Below, piece after piece: positions 10,696-25,664 of a DNA stretch of 46,070 nt; the first letter of the stretch is position 1; every line of letters starts with the position of its first letter. A program made the translations under genes and the position numbers. The DNA lies in contig KN834807.1 of the NCBI GenBank assembly GCA_000827265.1, forward strand, positions 80,554-126,623, read 5' to 3'. This DNA comes from Collybiopsis luxurians FD-317 M1 (Eukaryota > Basidiomycota > Agaricomycetes > Agaricales > Omphalotaceae). A model generated the notes under the pieces. The model was not told where the DNA came from and ran no database searches. It was given only the letters and a program-made list of their open reading frames with translations.

Positions 10696-12681
10696 TTAAA
10701 TTGGTACAAGAAGTGACCTTCCCGACATTTCCTTCGGCTTCTCCAACCCCATTAATTCCAATACAGTCGGGGCAACATCACACAACGCCCCCGCCTCCTC
10801 ACCCTCTTTATCCTCCGCAAACTTGATCTTCTCGTTATCCCCTGTCATCAAGAACGGCACAGGGTTCGTCGTATGCGCCGTGTGCGGAGCCCCCGTCTCG
10901 GCGTTGATCATTTGTTCCGCGTTTCCATGGTCTGCGGTTACGAGGAGGATGTATCTGGCCGACCGAGCAAGCGAGCGATCAAAGATATGACCAAAGGAAT
11001 GTCAACGTCAACTTACCCAGCCTCTTCACAAGCCTTGTACACGATTTCGACGGCCTCGTCCGTATGTCCGATTGCCTCTACGGCAGCGTCGTAAACACCC
11101 GTATGTCCGACCATATCAGGAGGAGCAAAATTGCACATGACGAATTCGTGTTCCTTCTTTTTGACTAGTTCGGCTACTTTTTCTGCGACGCCCTATACGA
11201 TATTTAGATCACTGAGGAATGACAACCGAGCAATGATGCAAAAGGAAACTTTGGATTTCGTAGCGCGGACACCGGTCACTCACCTTGACACTCATCTTTG
11301 GATCCTTATCGTACGTCGGAACCTTGGGCGAAGGAATCATGTGCCTTTCCTCGTTTGCGAATTGTTTTTCGACACCGCCGTTAAAGAAGAAGGTTACATG
11401 GGCGTATTTTTCGGTTTCTTTAAACGGGAGTTAGAAATGAGAATAAGGATTCATCGTTCGATCCCAACACGCAACGACATCTTACCAGCAACATGAGCTT
11501 GTTTGATATCCTTGTCCGCCAACCACTCTGCCAATACATTGGTCATGACTTGAGGTGGGAAGGCAACGGGGAAGGGGAATTCGGCGTTATAGCGGGACAT
11601 GGTTGTGATATGCTAGATGGCTGTCGAATGAACAGAGAAAAAGCAGAATATAGAGGCCAATGCTTACAAGGTCCTTGGGTACGGTGACCTCCATCGGTTT
11701 ATCGGGAAGCCCAAGAACAGCGGCAATTTCACGCATTCTGTCTGAGCGGTAGTTGAACAGGAAGATCGTGTCATTGTCTGTAGAGACGCGTTGGAATGAG
11801 ATGTGACGATGATAAGGATATACGTTTGCCCACCTTTAATCCTCCCTTCGTCTCCATTCACAATGATCGGCTTTAAGAACTCGTCGGTAACGTCCTTGTC
11901 ATAGTTGGCTTTGATAGCATCGACGGCCGCCTCTCCTTTATCGCCGACGCCGCCTACGAGTCCGTCGACGGCGATTTTAACTCTCTCCCACCTTTTGTCC
12001 CTGTCCATAGCGTAGTACCGACCAATGATCGTCGCCAGCTCGCCGTACTCCTCTTTTTTCATGAATTCGAGCAATTGCTCGCAATAGGTAGTGGCAGAGC
12101 GAGGCGCGGTATCCCTACCATCACCCAAAAAGTGAACGTAGGTGTGAGGTACGCCCTGTTCTTTGGCAGTCTCCAACAAGGCAAAGAGATGGTTGATGTG
12201 CGAGTGCACGCCGCCGTCAGAAATCTAGGAGATGATAAATACCAGACGGCGGCAAAGATAAAGATACCCACCAGTCCCATAAGATGCAATCTACCATTAC
12301 CTTCCTTGGCCCTCTTCATGCTTTCCAGAATGGTCGGGTTTTTGTGGAACTCCTTCTTTTTTATCGAAACATCAATGCGAACGATATCCTGCCAAACGAT
12401 ACGCCCCGCGCCAATGTTCAAGTGACCGACCTCTGAATTACCCATGAGGCCTTCACTGAGACCGACAGCGGTGCCATGGGCGGCCAGTTTGCGAAAACTG
12501 TGCTTTTTGGCAATGTCATCCATGTTGGTGGTTGTACCGGCCTCGATGGCATTCCCTTTGAGGCCGGGCTGATCAGCAATGCCCCACCCATCGTGAACGC
12601 TGTAAAAAGACTCTGTATGGGTGGAACTGGGTAAATTGAAGTCACTTACATTAAACAGACTCTGTTCTTTACCTCAGGCAT
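10696..12681 (-). CDS. 2,3-bisphosphoglycerate-independent phosphoglycerate mutase
   Basis: Cytosolic glycolytic/gluconeogenic enzyme interconverting 3- and 2-phosphoglycerate through a phosphoserine intermediate and two Mn2+ ions. Eight exons, join of 12681-12650, 12599-12272, 12224-11834, 11777-11668, 11612-11486, 11417-11284, 11192-11017 and 10954-10696, give 1,557 nt and 518 aa, normal for the family. Visible motifs in order: VHDGWG with metal-binding Asp (across the first junction), [14 protein letters not shown] with the phosphorylated Ser, [38 protein letters not shown] with metal Asp/His, [10 protein letters not shown] and HTTNPVPF. All key residues are present. The start at 12,681 gives the usual short [11 protein letters not shown] lead. 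All introns are GT-AG, 46-91 nt. It diverges from actin across a 367-bp promoter. Confidence 0.97.
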
Positions 12682-13048
12682 GTTGACGGTTCAGTGGATG
12701 AACGCGTCTTTCCGTTTTTTAATCGATGTGATTGCCGGGACCGGCAGTGGCGATGCAGATAACCAAATATAGAAATGGCCAAACAAATAAACACCAGCGA
12801 ATCAGTTCGTCCTTCTGATTCTGTATCTTACCCTCTACCCATAACAGTCACCGAGCTCTAGGTCCAGGTGAGCTCGCCGTTCTCAACGTCGTCAACGACG
12901 CTCAAAGTCGCTTACTCACATTTTTTGACCCTTTCATTGTCATTCGCTGTCATCCTGCTGCGCAACGCATCGCTTTTTCGATATATAACCCTTCCAGCTC
13001 TTCACGTTTACGCATTTTACTCTTTTTCACGAATAATCTACTACTACA
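12682..13048. promoter_or_regulatory. Shared divergent promoter, phosphoglycerate mutase / actin
   Basis: Only 367 bp separate the two start codons, which point away from each other. On the actin side a TATA-like atatataa lies at 12,981-12,988, about 60 bp before the actin ATG, followed by a pyrimidine-rich leader (cccttccagctcttcac), the usual layout of strongly expressed fungal genes. Another CT-rich block sits at 12,920-12,955. No TATA is obvious on the mutase side. Confidence 0.7.
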
Positions 13049-14550
<1,502 letters not shown>

Positions 14551-16368
14551 GCATAACTGTGTTGTTTGGGAGTGGAAGATCGTGCTGGCTGGGTCTTTCT
14601 TCCTGGTGGTAAAAAGCTGTAGTAGACTGATTTGAGGGGCTTAAAGCCCCCCTCGTTGCATACGTATAAAGGAATATGAATTCAATGTCTCCTCCCCCCA
14701 GTTGTTAATTTTGTTCTCTTTCGTCCTCTCTATCGTTTACTGCTCTTTCGCTCCCGCCCCCCAGTACATTACCTTATATACGTTCGTACTTTTTTCTTTT
14801 TCTGCTCCTGTTTAACGTGGTGGATTCTTTTCCTCTTTCCAAGTCTCTTGTCATCGATTTATCGGAAAACTTTTGTCAGAGAAAAGACTCCAGATCTTTG
14901 AATGGAAGCCTGTATTATGTGGCTGTCCTTGGATTCTTGTTCGTATCGCTGTATCTTGGGAGAGCGTCGACCTGTTTCAGGCTGGATTTTATTGATGTAC
15001 GAAAGTCCAGGTAGGCGAAAATAATGCCGCCTCCAAGGTATTGGCGTTCCTTGTTCACGATAAGCTTTGGATATAGGAAAAACTACATATTCCCGAAAAT
15101 GGGTAAAAAAAAACTCGTTTCAATACAAATGATTGGTATTTAGTTTCAGGGGTACCCTAAGTACATGATATATCCAGCTTTGACCTCGCAGTACTCAGGC
15201 GGAGCACTCAGGCACACTAGATTGTGCTTGACATAGGAGTTCCGCATGGGTAACCACCTCAAAGTCTTTTCTCAATAAATGCTGTAAGTCCTTTCGGCTA
15301 GTAATTTTCATCTTTTATTTACCCAAAAACCATGCAACTACATCTTCGACCGGTTGACCATTATATGGATACGCAGTCACGATCTGAGTCAAATCTTGCG
15401 TAGCACCAAGATACGGTCATCAGAGAGAACCTTGATAGAACTAGAGTCTAGAAATCAAAATTGTCCAGAGATAGGGCATCTTCATTCGGGCCTGAAGAAT
15501 CCTTTTCGTTGTCATGCTACTTTCGACCTGAAGCCAAGCCTGATCTAAATCTAGGACCAAATCTAGAATACCACTGATTAAACCGGAGATTGTGGGAGAG
15601 GTTCTGTACTCGCAATCACCTTAATCAGATGCTTCGTTCTTTTCTGGCACAGTGTGAAGCGACTTTCAGCTAAACATTCATGGGTTTGTAGACTAAAAAA
15701 AAAGGACGCATGAGGATAGGGCAGGTATGTTTACGTTGTTTTTTTATCGCAAGTCGCTTTTTTTGTCTTTCTCCGACTCGCCGATGTTGACTGGAAATAT
15801 GGTGGACTGTTTCTTGAAGCGTCCACTCGGATCTTGGCGTCCACCGAAGCTTCCTTCTGAAAGTAATTCGTGCTCTCTTTCTAAGACCGAACCTCTGCAT
15901 TCCAAAGCTCACTCCAGGGCTATTCCGGAGGAATAGAAGCTCCAAGAAGCAGCCAAATTGTTAATCAGAATCGACACTTTTAGTGATCGTAAACCAGTAT
16001 CAAACCTCTATGCAGCATGCAATCCATCTGTATATGCACTCCAACGCAGCGGCAATCTATCATTCCAGCAGCTAAAAGCTGAAAATTTCGGGGCTTTGTA
16101 GGAGGGCTTTGTAGGCGTCAGTACGTTCTGACTGGCTATGCTCCACCCGTTGCTGTCAGCCACTGATGTAAGTTCAAGTTCTCCATAGCCATTCGGTATT
16201 CATTGCGCAAATGATTTGAATGCAAGTACTTGCATCAAACCTTCTTTTCCAAGCGCCGCACTGTTCGGCTTTACTCATAAACGCATTGTTGAGGTGAGTT
16301 CTAGTTCCCGTTATCTCCTCCCATCCACTGAGTAGCACGTAGAACTTGCGCAGAACAGAGCTTCTGCC
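14551..16368. other. Intergenic, actin 3' region and receptor 5' region
   Basis: The first 200-250 bp are pyrimidine-rich actin 3' UTR, with a possible polyadenylation region near 14,660-14,700 (tataaaggaatatg). The remaining 1.5 kb has normal CpG content and no motif-bearing frame, tRNA-like structure or repeat that I can support. It is probably upstream regulatory sequence of the receptor gene. Confidence 0.5.
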
Positions 16369-18231
16369 ATGGTGGATTTTGTATTTACCTCAGATATGAA
16401 TTCAGTCTCGTCAGTGCACCAATTTCTTCTTTACATTATTACCTGCTGACTTCGTGGTACTTTTGCGACGAACAGTAACTCATTATGGGCTGTAACTTCT
16501 GCTGTTGGAGCTGGCCTTTGTTTCTTGGTTGTCGTTGTCATTGGCGCAGTATTGCTGCATCCAAAATCCCGCCCATGCCTTGATCGCGTTAGTTTTCGTA
16601 TAGTTACGATTGCTCTGATAGCAAAGTAAGGCTTTCCAAAGTCTATTATTAAGCTACTCTGGCCGCTCACTCAATGTGTATATCAGTATGATCTTTGGAA
16701 TCGCTAGCGCTGTAGGAGGCGTCACAACCCACGACGGATTCCTTTGTGGTTTCTCGATATTTGTCTTGCAGGTTCACTCTAGGAATTTTCACTTCCTCTT
16801 TTTTTGTGCTCACAGATTCTCCTCTAGTTAACCCTGCAAATTTCGAGCTTCCTCCTGTTTTGCATAGCTCTGAACCTTCAGTACGTACTACATTTAAGGG
16901 CAAGCTCGAAACATTCAGATATTTGGTTGTTAGGCTCGTCGTTATTCACGGTCTCAATGGCCAGAACATGGAAAAATTTTACATCACTTTTTCCCTCGTT
17001 TTGTCTGTGATTCTTGTTGTCCCTCCTTACGCTGCCAACCAGTATGGGTAAGCACATTCAAAGCTATCTTGAGGACGGGTGAGAGCTGAAGTCTGTAATG
17101 CAGCTGGGATCCTTTGGAACAAGACTGTTGGTACAAGAATGACAACCTAGCTCAGAGGCTGGCGTGGCAGGAAAGACAAATACTATGCAATATTAGCTTC
17201 TCTGTAGACTTACAGCGAATCCTTCTAGATAGCAACACAGATGGCATGGACGGCACTAGCAGCTATAGCTGAGATTGTTTTATCCATTTCTGTCCTTCTG
17301 TTTCTACTGAAGCATCGAGTGCGTACAATTTTTTCCATACAAATATAACGCTGGACCGCTTATGCCAACGTCGTCGACTATAGGTACGCATGAATCGTGT
17401 CTTTGTCTCTTCGGGCTCCTCCAATTCGCCGCAAGTAATTCATGCAGACAGACTCAGATGGATTATCCTACGCATTGGTAAGAACCTTGATGCAGCGAGT
17501 ACTTCCACAATCTCACTTCTTATCCACAGCATTATACCCGCTGGCATCATGCTTTGTCAATCTTCTGACCATATTCACGGCTCTTCATTCGACTATTGCA
17601 GATGGCATTCATAATCAAACAGTGAGTCTTCAAATTGTAAGTCTGTGATGGGTTTTCATTAGCAATGTAAACTGGTAGGACTATAACATCCTTCTAATGA
17701 GTGAGTTGCAGAAGTGCACACAACAGGACTGAAAGTTAACATCGTCGGTTTTGAATTAGGTGATTTTTTGTATGGAGGCCGACCCATTGTTTATGCCCTC
17801 CTTGCGGCTTCAGACCCTGTAAGTACTAAGCGCTAATCAATATCCTAACAATCTGACCATGTTTGGGTACTTTGATTAACTCTCTGTCACAGGCCTTGGT
17901 ACGAGGGGTTAAAACTCTCTATCAAGTCTTTCGAGGGATTTATACTCCTGACTCCTCCATTGGAAAGACAAACAGTCAAAATCAATCCGATCCTGTTGCA
18001 GTTCATATCGAACTGACAACAATTATCGATTCTGAACCTTCCGAATACTCATCACCCGCACAAACAAAGATAAATCTCGCGGACAAAACCCAGCATACAA
18101 ATGAGGTCACATCTCCTGAACACTCCCGAAGCTCTTTACCCCAGAATGATGACGGCATTGGGAGGAATTCTCAGAATTTTCACAAGGATCTTATGCAGCA
18201 GGAGATGGCTGCCTTAAACAGAATGATTTAG
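16369..18231 (+). CDS. Seven-transmembrane GPCR-like receptor
   Basis: Plasma-membrane receptor-like protein of a kind widespread in basidiomycetes; ligand unknown. Supported exons: 16369-16409, 16476-16625, 16687-16771, 16828-16880, 16934-17047, 17104-about 17180, an exon ending at 17318, 17384-17477, 17530-17621, 17679-17700, 17760-17818 and 17893-18231. Seven hydrophobic segments follow in order: SLWAVTSAVGAGLCFLVVVV; IVTIALIANMIFGIASAVGG; FLLFCIALNLQLVVIHG; FYITFSLVLSVILVVPPYA; MAWTALAAIAEIVLSISVLL; IILRIALYPLASCFVNLLTI; SDFLYGGRPIVYALLAAS. RPCLDRVSFR and HGLNGQNMEKFY are family-typical loops. The cytosolic tail of about 100 residues is hydrophilic and Ser/Gln-rich. The join between 17,104 and 17,318 is unresolved: no GT-AG intron keeps the frame between RLAW and ATQMAW. 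Either a GC-AG intron (about 17,185-17,231) is used, or this exon is damaged. Confidence 0.82.
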
Positions 18232-19092
18232 TGCTCAGTAGATCTAATGTACCGTATCTGCACGATGAATGTAGTCTTCTGTGGCAGCTGAGAAATCTAG
18301 GACGCTGCAGCTCTTCACATCTGAGTGGACAAAGTTGTGCTGCATGCCCGATACATACATCTTTATCTGGACTCATCTGAAGCCTCGTGACTGTCAGAAA
18401 TATAAAGTTTTCCGATACTTTATTTGGAATTTGCTATAAAAAGGCCTACCAGATTGAGAAACATAATCGGGTCAGAAAAATCAGTTAGAAGTAAGTAACT
18501 ACCGCATATATGTACTCAATACAAACTAGTTACCGGTGGGATGATAACTGGTTATATAGAGTAATAAAGCACCCGAGGTTAACCGGACAACTGGAACAAT
18601 TGACAGACCTGCTGGACTCAGCAATTGATCTTTTCAAGTTGGGTGAACGGAACCACACCTTTTACTCGTTTCTACTCTCGGAATGCTTCCATGAGTATAG
18701 CCTAGTCAACTTCAATAAGCACCAAAAATCTATAAAATCTTTTACAACTAATCATGCAAACATGGGTCATGTCAAAAAGTCGTCATTTGATGGCTTGCTT
18801 CCAAGCAGCTCCCACTCCAACTATGCCCCAAACTCTCGTAAGTGGCATTGATTTGGGCAGCATATGCCCTTGAGCAGGATCTATCCCACTATCTGATCCC
18901 CTACAAAATAAGTTGATTCAACTTGAGTGCCACACTATTTCTGGTTTATTTGTTTCCAAGTTTATGGTAAAAATGCACAAAACTATTGAAGATATGACTT
19001 TTAAAGAGTTCCGTTCCGAACTTCTACTGCATACCTTACTCCCTTGCGTCTTGTATCCAGTCTCCCATCTTATAATTTCCACAAGCCAGACA
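18232..19092. other. Intergenic between receptor and dioxygenase
   Basis: A 113-codon plus-strand frame starting at 18,510 and another at 18,913 are open, but they show no motif I recognise and have AT-rich, unbiased codons. I do not call them genes. The interval presumably carries the dioxygenase promoter. Tataaaaagg at 18,435-18,444 is a TATA-like word but lies far from the proposed start. Confidence 0.4.
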
Positions 19093-20696
19093 ATGTTAAC
19101 TGCCGCTTTGAATCACTTCACTTCCTGGAAACAGTCCTTGTTGCCTTCAGCTAGACCTCATTTCAAACAATTCTTGGAGAACCCCCTTCCGGAATATGTA
19201 CCTCCCCCAACTACTGAGGAAAAGCGTGAGCAGTTTTCTTGCTCTTTGGTTTTATATTATCATTAACTTAATTAGTGGAATGGGTGGACCTTGCCATTAT
19301 TGATATGGCACAGGCAGACACCCCTGAAGGATGCAAGGCTCTTGCAAAGGAAGTTGTCCAAGCGATGAATACCCAAGGGTTCTTCTATGTCATCAATCAT
19401 GGGTATACCATTGAACAGGTAAGTTGCCACCTTTTTTTATCCACGCTCCAAGCTAAAACTGTACTCCGCAGACAAGAAAAATGTTCCGTATAGCTAATAT
19501 GACTTTTGATGGCGTTGACAGTGAAGGAAAGAAAAAATACACAGGAAAGTCTCCTGCAGTTTACGAGGGCTACAAACCTAGGAAAACTTGGGTGAGGTCG
19601 AGCCACTCCTGTGTGAAGATTCCGGTATTATTCAACCTTTGCTCTTAGAAAATTGAAGAGGGTGTCACCGATGAAATTGAGCATTACAACAGTATGATGT
19701 TTTTACTGCCTTCTCACTCCGCTAGAATCGAAGTCGTGACAACTTTTTGCAGTCAATCATGATGTTAATAAAATCAGTCATCCAAATGCTTTACGTCCTT
19801 ATCTTGACGAACTTGATAAGTTTGCCAGACACAATCACACGCATGTACTCTTCACAATCCTTCGGTAAAAAATTTGATTGCCTTCCTAGCAACTACTTAG
19901 AACCATTTTAGTCTTATGGCCACGGGAATGGATCTTCCTGAGGATACTTTTGTTAATTTGCATGCATTTAATGAGCCTGGGGAAAGTTCTGGTAGGTGTT
20001 GGTCGTACTTATCAACTCCAATGTCCTGACTGTCTCTAGTGCAGTACGATTCATGAAATAGTAAGTGAATCCCATACCTTCAAATGCGTAGGTATCTCTC
20101 ACCTACTTTTCAGCTACCCACGTTCCGCAGAAAAGACAAATGTTTACCTCAAGGGACATTCTGGTATGCTGCCATGAATTGTCATTTCAACTTGGAGTTG
20201 AGAATTCTGGTATAGACATTGGAAGCATCACGATTTTATGGAGTCAGCCAATCTCTGGCCTTCAGATTCTTTCCAAAGACGGCGTATGGCGCTACATCAA
20301 GCATATCAAGAATGCCCTTGTGAGTTTGACTCTAGAAATTGATGTCGAACGGCGGTTTATCTGTCTTAATAGGTCGTCAACTCGGGCGATGTGATGAACC
20401 TCCTTTCTGGAGGTTTCTACAAACCAACCATCCACCGTGTCATCCAACCACCAAAAGACCAAATGGCTCTTGAACGTCTTGGAGTCTTTTACTTTGCTAT
20501 GGCAGCTGACCACGTAAAACTTGTATCTGTTCAAGGGGGTGTTTCCGGGTCGGAGGAAGCTGGAGCACCAACAATGAGTGATTGGAGAAAGGAGAGGACG
20601 GGGAGGTATGGATCAGGATCCATGAAACCTAGCCAAAATGAGGGAAAGGTCGAGCAAGAAGTCATACTTGGTGTGACAGTGAATGAGTACAACTAA
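19093..20696 (+). CDS. 2-oxoglutarate/Fe(II)-dependent dioxygenase, isopenicillin-N-synthase-like
   Basis: Non-haem iron oxygenase; substrate unknown. Ten exons: 19093-19225, 19276-19418, 19472-19591, 19649-19691, 19753-19864, 19912-19991, 20045-20060, 20114-20163, 20216-20319 and 20373-20696; 1,125 nt, 374 aa. The N-terminal domain carries LEWVDLAIIDMAQADTPEG and GFFYVINHGYT (the DIOX_N pattern). The catalytic domain shows VYLKGHSDIGSITILWSQP, where His and Asp are the first two iron ligands (H-x-D), and GGFYKPTIHRVIQPP, where His is the third ligand. The C-terminal APTMSDWRKERTGRYGS matches the basidiomycete subgroup I know. All three metal ligands are intact. One exon is only 16 nt and all introns are GT-AG of 47-61 nt. 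The first 30 residues are weakly conserved, so the start is the least certain part. Confidence 0.93.
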
Positions 20697-22165
20697 TCGA
20701 CATGCGATGCGCATTCTCCATCTTGTTTGACCATGTATTTATTACTTGTACTTCGTATGCCTTTTGGATTGTTACTAGTCAATGTAAAATACTGTAACGG
20801 CACGACGGCAAAGGCTTGCAAGGCGCTACGGCCGCGGCCTGTATGTAACCGATCCCTACGTCGATCAAGCACAAGATTTATACAACGGCGTAAGCAGACA
20901 ATCATTTAGCTCGGAATAAAACAGTAGACCCGGAGATCACTCACCCTTGCTAGCCCGAGTCAATGATTTAGGGAAGTTAGTAGGCGAAAGCTGCTATAAA
21001 TTTCGTTGCCAGTATGCCCTTCATCACTAAATATGCCGACAGACTTGGGAATGGAAGGATATCGTTTATAACAATCCTGGCTGGCACAGGAACTTCCAAA
21101 TCGGAAATTCACGTAGAAAAATCGCTTCTGCCTCGAGATCGTAAACTCCTCCACCTCGACGTACCCACTGTGTGCACCATCTCTCTCACATACCGAGCAG
21201 TTCAGTGTCAAAAGTACCGAGGGGTGGATTAATGGATTTTTTTTACCATCGCCCAAGCAAGAATTTGACCTGGGTGCATGTTGCTTGATTTTCGGATCGG
21301 ACGATAGGCGGAGATGTCGAGCGGAAATGAAAATAATACTGTCAGACCGTAAAAACGAATGCTGGAAAGCTGCTCGCATCGATTGAATGCTCGGACTAGC
21401 GGAGAACCATACCGCATCATTGATATTCGCGGGTCTCTATTTAATCTGATTTCCCCAATATATGCTGGATCCCCAACGACCGCTTATAACCCCAAAGCCA
21501 CCGAGGACCGCTGATGGATGGGAAAAGTAGTGAATGCGCATGATCTCAAGCTGTTGGGGCATTGAATCGTGAACGGCCAAGGGTTAAACAGCAAGAAAAG
21601 TCCAAAGGGTCCTAGCTGTACAATGTAACGTGAGCGGGACGGCCACAGACAGATTAGGAGATGGATTGGTGATCAAGCACATGCTGAGTTGAGATTCGAG
21701 TCATTAATGTGGTCCCATGCAGATAGCACTGTAAGTCTATGTCTGCGTCTAACTTCGTGCGAGTCCGTTGAAACGCGGACGCGGAATTCGAGCCGAACAT
21801 TGGATAGGCTGACTGAGCGTTACCTGAACACCGACTAGGTGGGGCGAGGGCTCTGCTGTATGCGCAAAAATACGCACTGGGGATCCACTTACATCGGAGT
21901 TTCTCGAGCGAATTGGAGACCGCATGAAGATTCCAGAGCAGCAGAAGTGGTGTTTTGTACCTATACGAGTCCTGGTTAGGATCTAAGAGACTTCTAGATC
22001 GTACACCCAGCTACGAAGCTGATGAGCAGTTCCAATTTTGAACGACTTGAATGTATATGAATGTTCCAGACCAAGAGTCTACTAGGAACGTTGGTGGGTG
22101 TGACGGTTGAGTGACTTTCAGAAATTACATGACTGTGACGCAAGAATTGACTCTTCGCGATTATC
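20697..22165. other. Intergenic upstream of GAPDH
   Basis: About 1.5 kb with normal CpG content. The first 200 bp should hold the dioxygenase 3' UTR. I see no gene with motif support. Minus-strand frames at 20,960-21,420 lack any recognisable domain. The length and position fit a long regulatory upstream region for the strongly expressed GAPDH gene. Confidence 0.45.
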
Positions 22166-22254
22166 TATAAAAGGATCGATAACCTCGTTTTCAATCTTTG
22201 TCTCGATCCACCACCACCTTCCTCTCAAACTTTTTATTCCACTAACAACTAATC
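22166..22254 (+). promoter_or_regulatory. GAPDH core promoter and leader
   Basis: A TATA box (tataaaag, 22,166-22,173) lies 82 bp before the ATG. It is followed by a pyrimidine-rich stretch (ttttcaatctttgtctcg, then ccttcctctcaaac) and ctaacaactaatc immediately before the start. TATA plus CT-rich transcription start region is the classic layout of basidiomycete gpd promoters. Confidence 0.8.
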
Positions 22255-23726
<1,472 letters not shown>

Positions 23727-23988
23727 GCCAGAGATGGAAAAAGGTTGAACGAGTATAGAACGATTGCTGCGTACTGCTAATTTAGACCGAAGAAACCAAA
23801 AATAAATTGTTGTACATACTTATTGGCTGTTAAATTTTCTTACCCTGCTGCTACTTCTAGAAAGGAATTCAACTTTCTTCTAAATGATTTCGTCGCGTCG
23901 CAGTGAAAGTGCAGGTTGACTGTGTAGAACTGAACGAAACAGTGCACAAATAAGAGCGGAAATTGAATTCGCCTTTGAAAACTACGAA

Positions 23989-25664
23989 TCACAAACGAGT
24001 AGCGAAATCGAAATGGTCGAGACAGCGTCCAAAGCTAAAATTAAAATCCACGACTAAGGGAAAACACTCTGTAATAATCTTTCTCAATCCACCGAGACCC
24101 CATGCCAGTTCAGAAGGCGCATACAATGTCAGTGACGAGAGGTTCCACTGTGGGTATGTCCGGTAGGATAATTCATTACGGAACATCATCTATAGTGAAG
24201 AAGTAATAAGAATAACCAGATGGAAACCTTTTGAAGACAACTTACCGAGTCATACCTAAGATTCTCACCGGGGAACCGCCTCCAGTCCTCTTGCGGACGA
24301 GGTGACGACTTGATATCGTAGAATGCTATCGCCAACGACTTGAGGGAGGGAAGCCGGGAAGCGAGGAGGTCGAAGGTGGATGGAGAGAGGCATAGTAATC
24401 CGACATTAAGATGGAGGAGGGAGGAGGTGGAGGCTGCAGAGGGAGAAGCAGGTGCAGGAGCTAGAATGTCCACAACCATCCCAAGGTCTTCCGGCGTTAA
24501 AAAGCCGGATATGAGAGAGAGCGATTCAAGTTGATGAGCAACGGAAGAGATAAACTTGAGTAAAGGCCCCACGTTGCTCTCCATACATCGAAAGGAAAGC
24601 TCAAGTGACTTGAGTAAATTGAACGCGTTGGCGAGATGTGGACTGGTCAGAGTGCGTTGGATCCAGAGAAGGTTGTAGGAGCGGGATTGGATAAAATGGG
24701 AGCGGATGGACGTGGAAAGTTTGAGGTGATGGAGGTTCCGGCTGTGTTTAAAGATGAATGACTGGAGTTTTTTAGCGCCTTCTGTTGCGTTTGGAAGGTG
24801 AGAGCCGTCGTAAGGGATGTTAAGGGAAAAGGAGCAAAGACGGGGAAAGTATGCCACGGACAGAAGATGGAAAAATTTGGAAAGGTTGAGATTGCAAGAC
24901 CGGTCGCTGGATGAGATGGAGAGGGAACAGAGGGTTTGCAGGTGCTTGTTAAGAAATCCAATTACATGCTCGAGGCAGCCGTCGATGTATTTTTCTGACA
25001 GTGTGCTAGTGGCAAAGTAGATGTCTAGCTCTTCGAGAGCTGGTAGGTGAGCTGGACCCAGACAAATGAGTTGGTCAGTCGGAACCTTTAGCGTGAGTAT
25101 GGTGATAGTTTGACTGAAGGAAGAGATGCTCAGCAGGTTTAGGAATGCAGTGAACAGCTGAGCATAATAAGGTCTCTCTATCTCCCCGTCTATGGTACAT
25201 TCTCGGACGAACTCGAGTTTAGCGACGGTATCTGTAACCAGTTGTAACTGTTTGTGCACTCGTTTCTCGACTCTGCGCATGGCGTAGTGCGAGTCAAAGA
25301 ACGAATAGACATGATCAAACGCTGATAAAAATCGTCTGACGGGTCGGCGATGGTGAGATGTAGATGCAACAGTCCACGGCTGAAGGTGTAGGGAATGGAC
25401 ATAATGTCCTAGGGACAACGAACTGCGCGGGTAAGTTCAAAATGAATCGTCAACATAGCAATATTGCTGGACTCACTTAATACCTTGTAGGAAATTTGTA
25501 GTCCGATTCTCTTCATACCGGTTTATACGTAATTTTCGGTACAGCAACATACGTGCGATTTCCAGAAAAACACGGTTAACAGTGCGCAGTCGTATTACAT
25601 ACGTGTCCGAGGGAAGATATTCGAGTATCTTCCACCAGATTTCGAAGGGTAGACAGACAGTCAT
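23989..25664 (-). CDS. F-box protein, array copy 1
   Basis: Predicted substrate-recognition subunit of an SCF-type ubiquitin ligase; target unknown. Exons 25664-25477, 25422-24246 and 24189-23989 give 1,566 nt, 521 aa. Residues 1-45 form the F-box (MTVCLPFEIWWKILEYLPSD, then IRLRTVNRVFLEIAR). The central exon has repeated leucine-rich stretches (VPTDQLICLGPAHLPALEEL, IPYDGSHLPNATEGA, AHQLESLSLI, DLLASRLPSLKSLAI) resembling degenerate LRRs. The last exon has the family-typical PQWNLSSLTLY. The ATG at 25,664 is preferred over the in-frame one at 25,706 because all other copies start at the same place and the upstream ATG overlaps a conserved TATA-like box. It lacks four codons that copy 2 has around residue 120 (RRVEKR versus RRVQALVEKR) and carries a longer C-terminus. 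Confidence 0.87.

Noticed and set aside
18510..18851. 113-codon plus-strand open frame upstream of the dioxygenase
   Set aside because: No recognisable motif, AT-rich unbiased codons and no credible splice partners; kept as intergenic.
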